From an uncultured Eubacteriales bacterium (GTDB taxonomy: Bacteria; Bacillota; Clostridia; Oscillospirales; Acutalibacteraceae): a DNA stretch of 64,000 bases. Position numbers and translations under genes: made by a program. Every line of letters starts with the position of its first letter. The stretch's first letter is position 1. Of this stretch, positions 17,431 to 26,079 are shown piece by piece. Where the stretch lies: the NCBI GenBank assembly GCA_934445035.1, contig CAKSDI010000003.1, positions 62,001 through 126,000 on the forward strand, given 5' to 3'. Under the pieces are notes generated by a model. It was not told the DNA's origin. It did not search any database and saw only the letters and a program-made list of their open reading frames with translations.

Positions 17431-18186
17431 ATGGCATTGATACAGTGCCCCGAATGCAAAAACAATATAAGCGATCAGGCTGAAAAATGCCCGAAATGCG
17501 GCTATGAATTAAAATCCGGCGAGCCGCAAAAGGACGAAAAAAAGAAAAAAGGCCAAAGAGATTATAAATATATCATTTTAGGTCTTCTGATAATAGTTGT
17601 CGGTTTTTTCATTATAAACCAAACGCGCGAAAAAAACAAGACCGAACAACCCCAGCCGACCACCAGCAGTCAGCCCACATCTTCAACGGGAACCGGCTCT
17701 AACCCCACTTCTTCGACAACGCCCGGAACAAATAACGGATATGTGGTTTATAACGACCAATATCTCAATGCCAGCTATGAAATTCCGAGTAATTATTCTG
17801 TTTATACCGATACAAAAGGTCTTCTTACCTATGTCGGAAAGAGCATTGATAACGAGGGCGCCCGTATTCCTTACATTATGCTTACCTGGGACGAAAACTA
17901 TAACAATCCTGTTCAATATCTGAATAAATTCACAGATGAGTTGAGAAACGCTTACAGCGATGTTCAAATAACCGTAAATCTTGTTAACGGTCAGCTCGGT
18001 AATTATTTGGTTTACGGAATTCAGTATAAGTACACTTCAAGCGGTCACACCGTAATTGATAACAGATATGTAACGATAATCAATAATAAAGTATTTATGA
18101 TAACGACCAAGGAAGAGAATGCAAATACAGAAGAGATTAATGATATCGTAAGAGTGATGTTCAATACTTTAAAGGTAGGTAACTGA
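17431..18186 (+). CDS. Zinc-ribbon single-pass membrane protein, unknown function
   Basis: 251-aa protein. An N-terminal four-cysteine zinc ribbon (CPEC and CPKC, residues about 6-24) is followed by a lysine-rich stretch and one transmembrane helix near 49-66 (YIILGLLIIVVGFFII). Next comes a Thr/Ser/Pro-rich linker and an outside domain of about 140 residues that looks alpha/beta and reminds me weakly of PsbP/Mog1-like folds. The ATG at 17431 has AAGGAG about ten bases upstream; a GTG nine bases earlier is too close to it. It ends one base before the PrsW-like gene. It could be a substrate or partner of that protease; this is inference. Confidence 0.75.
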   Translation: MALIQCPECKNNISDQAEKCPKCGYELKSGEPQKDEKKKKGQRDYKYIILGLLIIVVGFFIINQTREKNKTEQPQPTTSSQPTSSTGTGSNPTSSTTPGTNNGYVVYNDQYLNASYEIPSNYSVYTDTKGLLTYVGKSIDNEGARIPYIMLTWDENYNNPVQYLNKFTDELRNAYSDVQITVNLVNGQLGNYLVYGIQYKYTSSGHTVIDNRYVTIINNKVFMITTKEENANTEEINDIVRVMFNTLKVGN

Positions 18187-18187
18187 T

Positions 18188-19360
18188 ATGGCGATGATAA
18201 AATGTAAGGAATGCGGCGAGGAAATTTCCTCCACCGCTGAATACTGCCCTCACTGCGGATTTAAAAACGAAGTCGTTTTATGCCCCGAATGCGGCAAGGA
18301 AGTAAGTCCTAATGATATTTCCTGCCCCGAATGCGGCTGCCCGCTTCATAAAAAAAGTCCTGTGGGAGTGATAACTGAAAACCTTGACAGGATAACAGGC
18401 GAAAAATCCGAAACCTTTGTTTCTTTTAAAGATATTTTTAAAGGCACTTTTAAAAAGCACACCGAAAAGGATCTTGACGAAGTGTTCGTCTGCGGATCGG
18501 ATAAAACAACCCCTGAAATTAAAGATATTAATCCCAGAAACATAAGCGCGTGGGTTTATCTTAAAATGTTTATATTTTTCCTTATTGCTTATATCCCTTT
18601 AAGAATAGGATATATTACTTACGGCAACGCGAATTGCCTGCCGGGCCTGATAGTTATAGGTGCGTTTGCAATGCCCGTTACGGTTCTTATATTCTTTTTT
18701 GAAATAAATATTTTCAGAAATATTCCTTTTTATAAAGTTATGAAATACTTTATATGGGGCGGAGCTCTCTCGCTGATAATTGCCCTTTTGTTCTTTTCGC
18801 TCGATCTTAATACCGATATTTCAACATATTCCGGTGCTATGATGGTCGGCCTTATAGAAGAAATACCTAAAGCGGCGGTAGTAGCGCTTTTCATCTTCAA
18901 AAACAAAAAGAACAGATTTATTCTTAACGGTCTGCTCGTAGGAGCGGCTGTAGGCGCAGGATTTGCCGCATTTGAAACTGCAGGTTATATTTATCGCTAC
19001 GGCGTGGCTAACGGATTACAAAGTATGCTTTCCACTTTGGTTATCCGCGGACTTTTAGCTCCCGGCGGCCATGTTGCCTGGGCAGCTATCGAGGGTGCGG
19101 GACTTATGCTTGCAAAAGGTTTCGACACTATCAGCAAAAAGCACTTAAATGACAAAAGATTTTTGCTTGTCTGCCTGATACCTGTTCTTCTTCACGGAAT
19201 TTGGGATACGCCTTTCAATCTTCCCTATTATCTCAAACCTCTCATTCTCACAGTCCTTGCCTGGATAGTAATTATCTATTTTATCAACTTAGGACTTAAA
19301 CAGATAAATGACGCGAAAAAGCTCGGCATAACAAACGAAGAGATAACAGAAAATAAATAA
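18188..19360 (+). CDS. Zinc-ribbon PrsW-family intramembrane metalloprotease
   Basis: 390-aa membrane protein. Two zinc ribbons lie at the N-terminus (CKEC/CPHC and CPEC/CPEC, residues 6-51), followed by a linker and about eight membrane helices. Conserved PrsW motifs are EEIPKA near residue 224, GFAAFETAGYIYRY, the HVAWAAIEG histidine and HGIWDTPF. PrsW proteases cut membrane-bound anti-sigma factors in Bacillus and Clostridioides. The zinc-ribbon fusion may recruit a partner. It is co-transcribed with the preceding single-pass protein and ends at a strong terminator. No sigma or anti-sigma gene is nearby, so the substrate is unknown. Confidence 0.88.
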   Translation: MAMIKCKECGEEISSTAEYCPHCGFKNEVVLCPECGKEVSPNDISCPECGCPLHKKSPVGVITENLDRITGEKSETFVSFKDIFKGTFKKHTEKDLDEVFVCGSDKTTPEIKDINPRNISAWVYLKMFIFFLIAYIPLRIGYITYGNANCLPGLIVIGAFAMPVTVLIFFFEINIFRNIPFYKVMKYFIWGGALSLIIALLFFSLDLNTDISTYSGAMMVGLIEEIPKAAVVALFIFKNKKNRFILNGLLVGAAVGAGFAAFETAGYIYRYGVANGLQSMLSTLVIRGLLAPGGHVAWAAIEGAGLMLAKGFDTISKKHLNDKRFLLVCLIPVLLHGIWDTPFNLPYYLKPLILTVLAWIVIIYFINLGLKQINDAKKLGITNEEITENK

Positions 19361-19362
19361 AA

Positions 19363-19404
19363 CAAAAGTTCTGCGTACTTTATAATAAGTACGCAGAACT
19401 TTTG
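19363..19404. terminator. Bidirectional terminator
   Basis: Perfect 18-base inverted repeat (19363-19380 and 19387-19404) with a 6-base loop and T-rich ends on both strands. It serves the PrsW operon on plus and the serine hydrolase gene on minus. Confidence 0.9.
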
Positions 19405-19408
19405 TAAT

Positions 19409-20275
19409 TCAGTCTAAATCAGTTGCCGCTTCAAACATTCTTTTAGAATATCCGCCGGAATCGTATCCAAGCCAAGCTACCACAATATTCTTTTTTGTAT
19501 TTATAAGAAGTTCCTGCCCGAACATTCCGCCTTTGGAATAACATCCCGGCGCACTTTCTTTTAGTTCATAGCCGCGATCAAAAACTAAATTACACCATTT
19601 TTCGGAAATATACCTTTTTCCGTTATATGTGCCTTTTTCAAGATAAATTTGACCGAGCTTTGCCATATCCTGTGTGCGAAGAAATAGGCCTGTTGCTCCC
19701 ATAGAATAACCCATTGGACAAGTGCTCCAAGCCGCCTCTTCGAATTCAAGCGGAACAAACAGACGCTCGCGTAAAAAATCAAAAAGAGTTTTATCTGCTT
19801 TTTTGGAAACTATCCTCGACAAAAGATAATATGCAGCGTCGCTGTATTTGCTTTCTGCACCAGGAGTATTTGGCAGATCCGCTGAAAAAACATTTTTTAA
19901 AAAATCGTTTCTCGATCCGTAATTCTCTTTGAATTTATTCACATTTTCCGCATCTATATCAAGAAATCCGCGTTCTATTCCCCAACGGTGACGAATAATG
20001 TTATCCAGCGTGATTTGTTCCCATTTTTTATTTATATTGTAATTAATTTCGTCTTTTAAAATATCTATAGGTCTTTCATCAACAGATAACAAACCTTCAT
20101 CAAAAAGCATACCGAGCGCCGTCACAGTAAATACTTTAGAAACTGAATAGCAATTATTTGTTTTGTTTGAAGGAGTTATTCTTTTAGTTACGGGGACATT
20201 ATTTTCAATAACGGTGATCCAATATAATCCATTTTCTTTTTGTGCTTTTTTTAATATTTCTTCTGCATAAGACAT
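19409..20275 (-). CDS. Beta-lactamase-family serine hydrolase
   Basis: 288-aa protein of the class C beta-lactamase/esterase fold (PF00144). The nucleophile motif SVSK (S-x-x-K) lies near residue 48, a tyrosine motif YSD follows in the middle, and the late WLGYDSGGYSK segment takes the place of the KTG/HxG strand. No signal peptide is present, so it is probably cytosolic. Substrate is unknown; members act as esterases or peptidases. The ATG at 20275 has GGTGG eight bases before it. It sits alone on the minus strand. Confidence 0.82.
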   Translation of the reverse strand: MSYAEEILKKAQKENGLYWITVIENNVPVTKRITPSNKTNNCYSVSKVFTVTALGMLFDEGLLSVDERPIDILKDEINYNINKKWEQITLDNIIRHRWGIERGFLDIDAENVNKFKENYGSRNDFLKNVFSADLPNTPGAESKYSDAAYYLLSRIVSKKADKTLFDFLRERLFVPLEFEEAAWSTCPMGYSMGATGLFLRTQDMAKLGQIYLEKGTYNGKRYISEKWCNLVFDRGYELKESAPGCYSKGGMFGQELLINTKKNIVVAWLGYDSGGYSKRMFEAATDLD

Positions 20276-20314
20276 AACACTTACCACCCATTAAAAATTT
20301 TGCAGGAAAATAAA

Positions 20315-20349
20315 AAAGGTTCAAAAATCATATTGATTCTTGAACCTTT
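20315..20349 (-). terminator. Terminator after tRNA-Ser
   Basis: On the minus strand AAAGGTTCAA and TTGAACCTTT pair around a 15-base loop and are followed by a T run (20312-20317 complement). It begins directly at the tRNA 3' end. Confidence 0.75.
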
Positions 20350-20440
20350 GGCGGAGATGGAGAGATTCGAACTCTCGAACTCGTTTCCGAGTTACACGAT
20401 TTCCAATCGTGCGCCCTCGACCGGACTAGGCGACATCTCC
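20349..20440 (-). tRNA. tRNA-Ser (anticodon GGA)
   Basis: Minus-strand gene. The acceptor stem GGAGATG pairs with CATCTCC, followed by discriminator G and an encoded CCA. The anticodon stem CACGA/TCGTG holds loop TTGGAAA with anticodon GGA, reading UCC and UCU. A long variable arm (class II) and the GTTCGAATC T-arm are present. It has its own promoter at 20454-20482 and terminator. Confidence 0.97.
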
Positions 20441-20453
20441 AGACGACTAAATC

Positions 20454-20482
20454 ATTATACCTTAAAAGATATAAAAAATCAA
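20454..20482 (-). promoter_or_regulatory. Promoter of tRNA-Ser
   Basis: TTGATT (20477-20482), 17-base spacer, TATAAT (20454-20459) on the minus strand. The expected start lies about eight bases before the mature tRNA 5' end. Confidence 0.75.
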
Positions 20483-20502
20483 GAAAAATTTTTATAAAAT
20501 TT

Positions 20503-20532
20503 AAAAGCGGTTTTTAAAATAAAACCGCTTTT
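20503..20532 (-). terminator. Terminator after ftsH
   Basis: AAAAGCGGTTTT and AAAACCGCTTTT pair perfectly over 12 bases with a 6-base loop, just downstream of the ftsH stop; A/T tracts flank it on both sides. Confidence 0.85.
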
Positions 20533-20544
20533 AAAAACTTGTCA

Positions 20545-22386
20545 TTATTCAGCCTGCATAATCGCTCTGAAATCTTCTCCCGAGATCTTTTCTTCATCAA
20601 AGAGAACCTTCGCAACTGCGTGAAGCTTCGGCATATGCTCATTGAGAATTTCAAGCGCTTTTTTATACTGAACCATTACGACCTTCTCGATCTCTTCATC
20701 GATCACAGAAGCGGTCTTTTCGGAGTAATTAGGTGTTGAAGAGAAATCTCTGCCTAAGAATACTTCGTTATTATCGTGACCGTAAGTTACAAGGCCGAGC
20801 TTATCGCTCATTCCGAACTTAGTAACCATTTTTCTCGCAAGATCGGTTGCGCGCTCAATATCGTTTGACGCGCCCGTGCAAACATCATCCTGGGTTAACT
20901 GTTCCGCGGCTCTGCCGCCGAGCAAGGAGCATATCTGCTCTAATAACTGATTTCTCGAAGTATGGCCTTTTTCCTCTTCGGGAAGATACATAGTATATCC
21001 TGCTGCCATTCCTCTTTGAATAATTGATATCTGATGAACAGGATCCTGCGTAGGCAGGAAATAAGAAACTATTGCGTGGCCTGCCTCGTGGTAAGCGGTG
21101 ACCTTTTTATCCTTATCTTTAACTACATGGGATTTCTTTTCAGTACCCATAACCACTTTGATAGTGCCCTCTTCTATCTCTTCCTGAGTGATAGCCTTTT
21201 TGCCGTGCCTTACAGCAAGCAGCGCTGCTTCATTAAGAAGATTTTCAAGATCGGCGCCCGTAAATCCTGAAGTGGATTTTGCGATAGTGGCAAGATTTAC
21301 ATCGGGACCTAAGGGCTTAGAACGGGAATGAACCTTTAATATTTCTTCCCTGCCCTTAACATCGGGGTAATTAACAGTGATCTGTCTGTCAAAACGGCCC
21401 GGTCTTAAAAGAGCGCGGTCGAGAATATCAGGGCGGTTTGTCGCGGCGATAACTATAACGCCCTCGTTTATTCCGAAACCGTCCATTTCAACAAGCAGCT
21501 GGTTTAAAGTCTGCTCGCGCTCATCGTGGCCGCCGCCGAGACCTGCGCCGCGCTGTCTTCCGACAGCGTCGATCTCGTCGATAAATATGATAGAAGGAGC
21601 GTTTTTCTTAGCCTCGGAGAAAAGATCTCTTACTCTTGATGCACCAACGCCCACAAACATTTCTACGAAATCCGAGCCTGATATTGAGAAGAACGGAACA
21701 TCCGCTTCTCCCGCAACAGCTCTGGCCAAAAGTGTTTTACCGGTTCCCGGAGGGCCTACAAGCAAAACGCCTTTAGGAATTCGCGCGCCGAGTTCAGTGA
21801 ATTTTTTGGGATTTTTCAAAAATTCCACTATTTCGGCCATTTCTTCTTTTTCTTCCTCGGCACCTGCAACATCGGCGAATGTGGTTTTCTTATTCGGATC
21901 GGCTTTTTTGATCTTTGCCTTGCCGAATCCGAGAGTTTTATCCGTGCCCATTGTGGAATTCATACGGCGCATCATAAAGATATAGAATACGATTATTCCG
22001 CCGAAAAGAAGAAGAGACGGAAGCATATTCGTAAGCCAAGCGCCCTCTCCGCCGCGAATATAATTGAATGTTATCTTTTCGCTGTCGGATTTAGCGTTTT
22101 TATTTATTTCCTTTACGGCGTCGGAGATATCCTCATAGAAAATGCTGTAATTTGCAACGGTGAAATGATGAATTTTCTTATCATCGGACCTAAGCTTATA
22201 GCTAAGATCGCCGCTGTAAAGATTAAGCTCAAATTCAGATATCTTATTTTGCTCGATCAGGCTGATAATTTCCGAATAATCCGTTTTTTCAGTGTTTCTT
22301 GACAGTCTGCTAAGCATAAACAGAGAGCTGCCGAGAATCAGTACCGATAAAACTATCAGCAAGATATTTCTTGTGTTTTTACTCAA
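20545..22386 (-). CDS. ftsH: ATP-dependent zinc metalloprotease FtsH
   Basis: 613-aa membrane-bound AAA+ protease for quality control of membrane and cytosolic proteins. Two N-terminal transmembrane helices (about 8-26 and 113-135) flank a small outside domain. The AAA domain has Walker A GPPGTGKT, Walker B IIFIDEID and the second region of homology ending RPGRFDRQ. The protease domain has the zinc site HEAGH with the later acidic ligand. It is the last gene of the rnj-rplI-dnaB-tilS-hpt-ftsH operon; tilS-hpt-ftsH is a conserved order. Confidence 0.97.
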   Translation of the reverse strand: MSKNTRNILLIVLSVLILGSSLFMLSRLSRNTEKTDYSEIISLIEQNKISEFELNLYSGDLSYKLRSDDKKIHHFTVANYSIFYEDISDAVKEINKNAKSDSEKITFNYIRGGEGAWLTNMLPSLLLFGGIIVFYIFMMRRMNSTMGTDKTLGFGKAKIKKADPNKKTTFADVAGAEEEKEEMAEIVEFLKNPKKFTELGARIPKGVLLVGPPGTGKTLLARAVAGEADVPFFSISGSDFVEMFVGVGASRVRDLFSEAKKNAPSIIFIDEIDAVGRQRGAGLGGGHDEREQTLNQLLVEMDGFGINEGVIVIAATNRPDILDRALLRPGRFDRQITVNYPDVKGREEILKVHSRSKPLGPDVNLATIAKSTSGFTGADLENLLNEAALLAVRHGKKAITQEEIEEGTIKVVMGTEKKSHVVKDKDKKVTAYHEAGHAIVSYFLPTQDPVHQISIIQRGMAAGYTMYLPEEEKGHTSRNQLLEQICSLLGGRAAEQLTQDDVCTGASNDIERATDLARKMVTKFGMSDKLGLVTYGHDNNEVFLGRDFSSTPNYSEKTASVIDEEIEKVVMVQYKKALEILNEHMPKLHAVAKVLFDEEKISGEDFRAIMQAE

Positions 22387-22403
22387 AGACGAAAGACTCC
22401 TTT

Positions 22404-22943
22404 TTATTTATTATAAACTTCCGGGGAAAGAATTCCCACAAAGGGAAGATTTCTGTATTTCTCATCATAGTCAAGCCCGTAACCGACGACGAACTCATCG
22501 GGGATAACCTTTCCGACATAATCTGCTTTAATATCGCTCTGGCGGTTGCCCGGTTTATCAAGAAGCGCGCAGACTTTAATACTTGCCGCGTTTCTCGCAA
22601 GCAGAAGATTTTTAAGATACGAAAGAGTAATACCCGAATCGAGAATATCCTCTACAAGAAGTATGTCCATTCCGTCGGGGTTAATATCAAGATCTTTCTT
22701 AAATTTAACTACTCCAGTGGTTTTAACGCCGCTGTAAGAAGATACGGCCATAAAATCGATAATGCAATCGCATTTGATCTCTCTTAAAAGGTCGGACATA
22801 AAAACGACCGCGCCTTTAAGAACGCTTACAAGCAGTAATTTTTTACCGCTGTAATCCTTAGTTATTTTTTCTCCGAGATCTTTGCAGATCTTTTTAAGCT
22901 CGTCCTCAGAAACAAGAACCTTTGAAATATCATTCTTATTCAT
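22404..22943 (-). CDS. hpt: Hypoxanthine phosphoribosyltransferase
   Basis: 179-aa purine salvage enzyme converting hypoxanthine or guanine plus PRPP to IMP or GMP. The PRPP-binding motif LLVEDILDSGITL, the early LVSVLKGAVVFMSDL loop and the C-terminal DEFVVGYGLDYDEKYRNLP segment are all typical. The ATG at 22943 has GGGGGA just upstream; a TTG four codons earlier overlaps that site. It lies between tilS and ftsH, as in Bacillus. Confidence 0.96.
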   Translation of the reverse strand: MNKNDISKVLVSEDELKKICKDLGEKITKDYSGKKLLLVSVLKGAVVFMSDLLREIKCDCIIDFMAVSSYSGVKTTGVVKFKKDLDINPDGMDILLVEDILDSGITLSYLKNLLLARNAASIKVCALLDKPGNRQSDIKADYVGKVIPDEFVVGYGLDYDEKYRNLPFVGILSPEVYNK

Positions 22944-22959
22944 ATTATCCCCCAAAATT

Positions 22960-24249
22960 TTACAGCCTTTCGGATTTTAAGACTATTGCTTTTTTTGTTT
23001 GATCCGTAACGGCGCACCTTTGCGCTACGCCTATACCGCAAATAAGAATCACGCCCTCGTCGTCGCAGACGACGGGAAGATTTTCCCTATCTTCCGCAGG
23101 AACGGCGAATTCATTATATATTTTTTTAAGACTTTTTGTAACGCCTCTGCCCGAAAGCTTGATTTTATCTCCCGGCATTCGAGTTCTTATTCTCGGATTG
23201 CCTATTATTTTATCACAATCAAGCGCGTTATTTAAAAACAAATTATTAATTTTTTTATTCTTTTTTAAAAACTCTTCGGAAATTTCTTCAAAACCGGCAG
23301 AGAATTTTGTTTTTTCTTGTTTTTCAGCCTTAAGAAGTCCTTTTTGCGTGTAAAATACAGCCGAATTCTTTATCATACATTTTCCGCCGTCAGAGCAAAT
23401 ACTTAAAACATCATTAATATGCTTGTTTTCAGGCTCATAAGCGCCGGAAACTTCCAAAAACTTAAAAATCAGTCTTTTTTTAACAGAAACAGGCAGGTTT
23501 TCAAAATCGGAAATATCGAAATTATTATTTTTAAATCTTTTATTAAACTCGCGCTCACAGCACTCCGATATAAATTCCTCGTCTTCCCTTAAAGACATTC
23601 CCGCGCGCAAAGCGGCGTCTTCAAAAGAGGGATTTATCTTCTTTAAAAGCGGAATTATATTATGCCTGATAAAATTTCTTGTGTATTTATCTTCGGCATT
23701 GGTGCTGTCGAAAACAAACGGAATATTTTTTAGTTCGCAATAATTTCTCGTTTCTTCTCCGGAGCAGAAAATCAAAGGTCTGATATATTTATCTCTGACA
23801 GGCGGAATTCCGCGTAAACCCTTAGCCGAAGAGCCGCGCGCGAGATTAAATATTATCGTTTCGGCATTGTCCGAGGAAGTGTGGGCTGTCGCTATTTTAT
23901 CGCAGGGAAGCCCGGAAAAAAAGTCATACCGTAATTTTCTCGCGGCAAGCTCAGTGCCTAAACCGTTTTCCTCAACGAAAGCTAAAACATCGCTTGATTT
24001 GCAAAAAAGCTCGATAGAGTTTTTTTTGCAGTATTCCCTGACGAATTCTTCGTCGCTGTCAGCCTCGCCTTTTCTTATTTTATGATTAAAATGAGCGGCG
24101 CAAAGCTCAAAGCCGAATTCATCCTTTAATTTTAAAAGGATATCAAGCAGAGCCATTGAATCGGCTCCGCCCGAAAGCGCGACGGCTATTTTTTCGCCGC
24201 TTTTTATCATACTGAAATTTTTAATTGCGGACCTGACTTTTTCAATCAT
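22960..24249 (-). CDS. tilS: tRNA(Ile)-lysidine synthetase
   Basis: 429-aa enzyme that adds lysine to C34 of tRNA-Ile(CAU) so that it reads AUA. The N-type ATP pyrophosphatase P-loop (ALSGGADSMALL) is near residue 27, then NHKIRKGEADSDEEFV and TAHTSSDNAETI, followed by the central and C-terminal TilS domains. The start is the ATG at 24249, overlapping dnaB by eight bases; the frame runs further upstream inside dnaB but that part is not family-like. The dnaB-tilS overlap suggests coupled translation. Confidence 0.95.
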   Translation of the reverse strand: MIEKVRSAIKNFSMIKSGEKIAVALSGGADSMALLDILLKLKDEFGFELCAAHFNHKIRKGEADSDEEFVREYCKKNSIELFCKSSDVLAFVEENGLGTELAARKLRYDFFSGLPCDKIATAHTSSDNAETIIFNLARGSSAKGLRGIPPVRDKYIRPLIFCSGEETRNYCELKNIPFVFDSTNAEDKYTRNFIRHNIIPLLKKINPSFEDAALRAGMSLREDEEFISECCEREFNKRFKNNNFDISDFENLPVSVKKRLIFKFLEVSGAYEPENKHINDVLSICSDGGKCMIKNSAVFYTQKGLLKAEKQEKTKFSAGFEEISEEFLKKNKKINNLFLNNALDCDKIIGNPRIRTRMPGDKIKLSGRGVTKSLKKIYNEFAVPAEDRENLPVVCDDEGVILICGIGVAQRCAVTDQTKKAIVLKSERL

Positions 24250-25624
24250 TTCTGAACACATCCACAGAGGTAAATCTGGTAAACTGTCCGTCCCAATGCA
24301 GCTGAATCGTGCCGACTTCGCCGTGGCGGTTTTTAGCGACAATACATTCTGCCTTTCCGGGATCGCTCATATCCTCATCATCCGCTCTTTCGGCGTCATA
24401 ATAAGTATCTCTGTAAAGGAATAAAACTATGTCTGCGTCCTGCTCGATAGATCCCGAATCTCTAAGGTCGGCAAGCGCCGGCTTATGAGATTTGCCTTTT
24501 TGCTCCGTAGCACGGGAAAGCTGTGCGCAGGCTATAACAGGGACTTTTAGCTCCTTAGCCATAATTTTTAAACTTCTCGTTATTTCGGAAACCTCCTGCA
24601 CCCTGTTATCCGTTTGTCTTGCGGAATGCATAAGTCCGAGGTAATCTATTACAACAAGATCCACCTTTTTCATTCTTCTTAATTTTGCTTTCATCTGCTG
24701 AACAGTGATATCGGAGGTTTCGTCGAAATAAAGCTCGGTTTTAGAGAGCAGGTCGCCCGCCTGGGCAAGCCTTGTCCACTCGTCGACCTCCAATTCGCCC
24801 GTACGCATTTTTTCGCTTTTTATTCCCGCTTCGCTCGATAAAATTCTTTGAGCGAGCTGATCCCTCGTCATTTCAAGAGAGAAAAAGCAGACGGTCTTTC
24901 CCTCGTTTACCGCGACATTTCTTGCGATATTGAGCGCAAAAGAAGTTTTACCCATACCAGGTCTTGCGCCTAAAATAATAAGGTCGGATTTATTAAGTCC
25001 GGTTATCATTCTGTCAAGATCGCCTATGCCGCAGGGAATGCCGATATAATCGCTCCTCGTCTGCGGATCGGTCATTTTTGAAAGCCTGTCAAAGGTTTCG
25101 GTTTCTATTACGCTTTTAATATGCGTAAGACCGCTTATTTCTCTTCCCGATCTTATCTCGAAGATCCTCTGCTCCGCAGAATCAAGCAGTTTACCCGAAT
25201 CCATCGAATTATCGTTGATATCCTTGATTATACCGTTTGCGGCATTCATCAAAGCTCTTTGATAATATTTCTCGCGAACTATCGACACATAAGTCATAAC
25301 ATTCGCGGAAGACGGTACGGTCTGAACAAGCTGTGTAAGATAAGCTTTTCCGCCCGCCTCGTCATATGTTCCGTTCTGCTTTAACTTTTCAAGCAGGGAT
25401 ATAAAATCGATAGTCTGGCTAAGCTCATACATCGATGATATCGCGCTGAAAATTTCTTTATGCTGCGGAATATAGAAATAATCGGGTGTTATCCTGTCGC
25501 TTATTTCGTCAAGGCATTTAGGGTCGGAAATAACAGAGCCTAATATCGCCTGCTCCGCTTCAACGGAATATGGCTGCCTTAAACCGTCAACATCAAGGAA
25601 TAAACTGTTTTCGTTGCTCATCAT
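24242..25624 (-). CDS. dnaB: Replicative DNA helicase DnaB/DnaC
   Basis: 460-aa hexameric helicase that unwinds DNA ahead of the replication fork. The N-terminal primase-binding domain opens with LRQPYSVEAEQAILGS. The RecA-like core has Walker A GARPGMGKTS, Walker B LVVIDYLGLM and the DNA-binding SGSIEQDADIV loop. No intein is seen. Its ATG overlaps the rplI stop as ATGA, and rplI-dnaB is a conserved pair. Confidence 0.97.
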   Translation of the reverse strand: MMSNENSLFLDVDGLRQPYSVEAEQAILGSVISDPKCLDEISDRITPDYFYIPQHKEIFSAISSMYELSQTIDFISLLEKLKQNGTYDEAGGKAYLTQLVQTVPSSANVMTYVSIVREKYYQRALMNAANGIIKDINDNSMDSGKLLDSAEQRIFEIRSGREISGLTHIKSVIETETFDRLSKMTDPQTRSDYIGIPCGIGDLDRMITGLNKSDLIILGARPGMGKTSFALNIARNVAVNEGKTVCFFSLEMTRDQLAQRILSSEAGIKSEKMRTGELEVDEWTRLAQAGDLLSKTELYFDETSDITVQQMKAKLRRMKKVDLVVIDYLGLMHSARQTDNRVQEVSEITRSLKIMAKELKVPVIACAQLSRATEQKGKSHKPALADLRDSGSIEQDADIVLFLYRDTYYDAERADDEDMSDPGKAECIVAKNRHGEVGTIQLHWDGQFTRFTSVDVFRND

Positions 25625-26061
25625 TCGGTTACCTTAACAGTGACTTTTGCGGAAATTCCGTTATAGAGCTTGATCTCCGCAGTGTATTCGCCGAAATTCT
25701 TGATATCGGCTACATTCATTTTCTTTTTATCTACTTCGATATTATGCTCGGCTTTTATTGCCGAAACTATCTCCTTTGAAGTAACGCTGCCGAAAAGCTT
25801 TCCGCCGTTAGACGATTTAGCTTTTATAGTAACGGATTTCCCGTTCAATTTTTCAGCCGTGGCTTTAGCGGCGGCGATTTCTTCTTTGATATGGTGCTCT
25901 TTTGCAGCCTCTCTGCTTTTAAGCTCGCTCATAGCGGCGCTGTCAGCTTCAACGGCTAAATTTTTCGGGAAAAGGAAGTTTCTTGCGTAGCCGTCCGATA
26001 CATTGCAAAGCTCGCCCTTTTTACCTTTTCCTTTAACATCCTGCAATAATATAACTTTCAT
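25621..26061 (-). CDS. rplI: 50S ribosomal protein L9
   Basis: 146-aa L9. The N-terminal rRNA-binding domain has the family signature region (MKVILLQDVKGKGKKGE, then GYARNFLFPKNLA), followed by the long connecting helix and a C-terminal domain ending in KVTVKVTE. It overlaps dnaB by four bases. In Bacillus the order rplI-dnaC is the same. It follows the RNase J gene after 18 bases. Confidence 0.97.
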   Translation of the reverse strand: MKVILLQDVKGKGKKGELCNVSDGYARNFLFPKNLAVEADSAAMSELKSREAAKEHHIKEEIAAAKATAEKLNGKSVTIKAKSSNGGKLFGSVTSKEIVSAIKAEHNIEVDKKKMNVADIKNFGEYTAEIKLYNGISAKVTVKVTE

Positions 26062-26079
26062 TTTCTTATCCCCTTTGTA

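Noticed and set aside
21377..21985. 202-aa plus-strand frame opposite ftsH
   Set aside because: Antisense to the highly conserved AAA domain; composition is Ser/Pro/Ile shadow sequence with no family match.
24250..24342. Longer N-terminus for tilS
   Set aside because: The extra 31 residues are inside dnaB in another frame and not TilS-like; the ATG at 24249 gives the normal start.
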